DNA of 43,366 bases, from NCBI GenBank assembly GCA_004431415.1, contig QPMI01000660.1:1-43366 (forward strand), given 5' to 3'. Made by a program: the position numbers and the translations under genes. Shown piece by piece: positions 41,188 through 43,366 of the stretch. Below the pieces are notes generated by a model, which saw only the letters and a program-made list of their open reading frames with translations, was not told the origin of the DNA and did no database searches. Numbering within the stretch: position 1 is the stretch's first letter; each line of letters begins with the position of its first letter. This DNA is from Cyanophora paradoxa (taxonomy: Eukaryota; Glaucocystophyceae; Cyanophorales; Cyanophoraceae).

Positions 41188-43255
41188 TTATCTGATGGTT
41201 GTCCCAAGTGGGACATAATTGAATTTGGATCGACTGAATATTATTTTAGGTCTGGAGCCATCAGTTGCACTGACATCTGTTACATTTACTTGCATAATGG
41301 CATCCTTATCATCATATGCTGCTGGATCAGATGGGAGAGGTGGTAATCCTGATGTCAATGTGATGTCCTCATTATAATAACTTGTTAAGAAGATGCCTGG
41401 TTTGGTATCAATCACCCCAACACCACCTGCTGAAATCATTTGGATTCTTGTTGGTTGTTTGATGTATAATTCACCTTCCATTGTGGTCCCTGCATCAATG
41501 CCTTTTCGATTGACATAATAATCATTTAGTTGTAGCCTTTCAGGTATGGTATTACTCTGGTAGAGACTCACACCATTTGTAAAGTCTGTCAAAATATTGC
41601 CTGATGATGCAAAAGTTGGTTGTTCATCTATTTGACTCCAAGGGTGTCTGTGGTTGCTATTGGTTATTGTTGAGTAATCATGAGTGTGTGAATCAGGTGG
41701 GAAGGTTAATGGAGGATTTGTGATATGCTCCCATAAATGAGTATGGGCGAAATCTGTGATCTGATCTTTGGTGTGAGTATGGGCAAAATCTGTGATCTGA
41801 TCTTTGGTGTGAGTATGGGCGAAATCTGTGATCTGATCTTTGGTGTGAGTATGGGCAAAATCTGTGATCTGATCTTTGGTGTGAGTATGGGCGAAATCTG
41901 TGATCTGATCTTTTGTGTGAGTATGGGCGAAATCTGTTATTTGGTCTTTTGTGTGAGTATGGGCGAAATCTGTTATTTGGTCTTTTGTGTGAGTATGGGC
42001 GAAATCTGTTATTTGGTCTTTTGTGTGAGTATGGGCAAAATCTGTAATCTGGGCTTTTGTGTGAGTGTGATTTTGAATCCAACCTTGAACCACATTAGAG
42101 GTTGGATGATGTGGTAAATTTGCATTGCTTGTAACTGTAAGGTAATCTATTACAGTATCAGGTGAGGTTATTTTTAATCCTCTGTAAATATTCAGAGTCT
42201 GGGTATGAGTGAATCCATATTTTTGTTGAATGTAATACCTCACAGCATTCTTTTCAGAAGTTGTCAAAGCCCTATTGAAAACAATCAACTCGGAAATACC
42301 ACCATTCACAATATTACCAAATCCGAAATGATTGACAGTATTATCTGGTAGATAATTTGTTCCTACAAGTGTTTCAATATCTACTCCATTTAACCCGACT
42401 GTGTAGCTGCTGGAAGTAATTGTTTGGTCAGTGTAATACCATGTATTTATTAAAGAAGGAACCGTAATAACTGGGCGGGTTGGGATGCTCCATTAATAGT
42501 GAACTGGTTCATTCCAATAGCAGTAGAAGATGTTGCCCCATAATAACAATATCGTGATGGAAAGGCGCTTCTGTAAAGTCTCAAGTGAACTTGCATAGAA
42601 GAGGCAGTTGGATGATATTTTCCCACAAAGAAAAATGTAAGCCCATTTGAGAAATCAATAGTTCTTGTAGCAGAGGTATATGCATAAAAAGTGCCTGTTG
42701 GGCTTGAAACACTAACTTGGTTGTTGATTTCGGGATTGGTGTAATAGGAACTGGCTCCGGAGATAAACAAGTCTGGAACAACTGAATTCGGGACTCTGCT
42801 TACTATAGTTGTATACATTGCTGATTGACCTGGTACTCCTGATGCCTTCCAAGCAAAAATGCAGTTCGAGATATTTGATGCTGGATCAAAGCTTGGTGGG
42901 ACATCATACCATTCTTCGTAAACCTGATTCATGGTATTGAAATTGCAAGAGCCAATTGTGAGGATTCCATTTACTTTTAGGTTGCTGGTCTCTATATTGC
43001 TGCTGTAAATATTACTATTAACTGTGAGGTTTCCTGTGATTGTCCACCCACAAGAGGGAGATAATTGGATAGTTCTGCTGCAAGTTCAGCTTCTGTAATA
43101 AATTGATCAAGCATAGCAAGGGTTACAAAATTAACAAGGATTACTGCAGTAAGGTAATCCTCTGTGACCACTCTCGAAATATTTTCGTTGTGTATGTTTT
43201 TTGCAGCCATCCTCTGATTGGCTTCCAGAACCCCACCATAATCTGTTTAATCCAT
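41188..43255 (-). pseudogene. Long fibre protein: neck, LamG-like domain and His-Thr-His repeat shaft, frameshifted
   Basis: Begins at about 43255 (MAWIKQ) with the same module as the next gene (MAAKNIHNENISRVVT, LSNYLPLVGG). One shift near 43235 and another near 43045 precede MNQVYEEWYDVPPSFDP at 42932, which opens a LamG/concanavalin-like domain (NCIFAWKASGV, LTFFFVGKYHP). After a shift near 42470 the domain ends with GGISELIVFNRALTTSEKNA and RYYIQQKYGF, a typical LamG-like end. The intact 373-codon tail (42309-41188) carries nine HTHTK[DA]QITDF-type repeats, further HxH motifs (SHTHDY, NHRHPW) and a C-terminus SRPKIIFSRSKFNYVPLG. It probably forms a trimeric receptor-binding fibre. Only the first part is broken. 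Confidence 0.7.
41741..42064 (-). repeat. Nine tandem 36-bp repeats encoding AHTHTKDQITDF units
   Basis: Nine 36-bp units in frame with the fibre gene, each encoding twelve residues; eight read KDQITDF and one KAQITDF. Units at the left alternate gcg/gca at one site with a 72-bp period, and three adjacent right-hand units are identical, so the array grew by recent unequal exchange or slippage. Confidence 0.95.
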
Positions 43256-43366
43256 GCAAGCTCTGCCCTCCATAATTATCATTTGCAGTTCCACTATGGG
43301 AATGTAGGAATATTTATCTCTGCTGAATACTATCATTGGTCTTGAGCCATCTAAACTGCTTACATC
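43256..43366 (-). pseudogene. C-terminal end of an upstream fibre paralogue (partial)
   Basis: Reads DVSSLDGSRPMIVFSRDKY and YIPI, closely matching the C-terminus of the LamG/HTH fibre (DVSATDGSRPKIIFSRSK, YVPL). The gene continues beyond the right edge. It shows that at least three fibre genes lie head-to-tail. Confidence 0.6.

Noticed and set aside
41741-42064. CRISPR array
   Set aside because: The 36-bp units are contiguous with no spacers, in frame, and lie within a protein-coding gene.
41737-42117. Plus-strand repeat frame (MGEICDLIF... units)
   Set aside because: Antisense reading of the HTH repeats; the minus frame is longer and continues into fibre sequence on both sides.

Overview
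The window joins two very different kinds of DNA. Positions 1 to about 27,010 are extremely GC-rich eukaryotic nuclear DNA. Its conserved protein-coding genes are cut by many short (about 50-90 nt) GC-rich spliceosomal introns, which usually start gtgcgcc (sometimes gcccgcc or gcgcgcc, i.e. GC-AG introns), often carry a ctgac/ctgag branch-point-like motif, and end in gcgcag or similar. The gene set is a class III adenylyl cyclase, a DUR3-type urea transporter, the ribosome-biogenesis GTPase LSG1, a C2H2 zinc-finger protein, a ferlin and the tRNA ligase RTCB. With the intron style, this suggests a unicellular alga or other protist. A haptophyte-like host is my best guess from GC content and GC-AG introns, but it is not proven.

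Host layout: cyclase (minus, runs off the left edge), divergent spacer, DUR3 (plus), LSG1 (plus), convergent with the zinc-finger gene (minus), divergent spacer, ferlin (plus, about 9.3 kb), RTCB (plus). RTCB stops at an exon/intron boundary at 26,966. About 45 bp later composition changes abruptly, and the C-terminal part of RTCB, including the region that carries the guanylylated histidine, is not in the window.

From about 27,190 to the right edge the DNA is moderate to low in GC, shows no introns that I can see, and is virus-like. The left part (27.5-35.3 kb) carries the morphogenesis and replication genes of a Polinton or Polinton-like virus: an unknown protein, penton (minor capsid) protein, double-jelly-roll major capsid protein, FtsK/HerA-type packaging ATPase, a small ExoX-C-like protein, an HNH-AP2 endonuclease, a basic AT-hook-like protein, a retroviral-type integrase and a protein-primed family B DNA polymerase. 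The polymerase lacks its N-terminus. Its recognisable coding sequence ends exactly where a 28-bp perfect inverted repeat begins (35,284-35,311 and 35,539-35,566).

From 35.6 to 36.4 kb there is very AT-rich non-coding DNA with a second inverted repeat built from TGTGACAGG units. The right part (36.4-43.4 kb, all minus strand) holds an intact prokaryotic-type S-adenosylmethionine decarboxylase (SpeD), then a broken zinc-ribbon protein and a tandem series of fibre-like structural genes. These include one with a LamG-like domain followed by nine 12-residue His-Thr-His repeats and one ending in a peptidase-S74-type intramolecular chaperone. Nearly all genes in this right part are interrupted by single-base frameshifts, whereas the capsid/ATPase/integrase/polymerase module is open. 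The right part is therefore either an older, decaying segment, a second element, or poorly polished sequence. No maturation protease was recognised.
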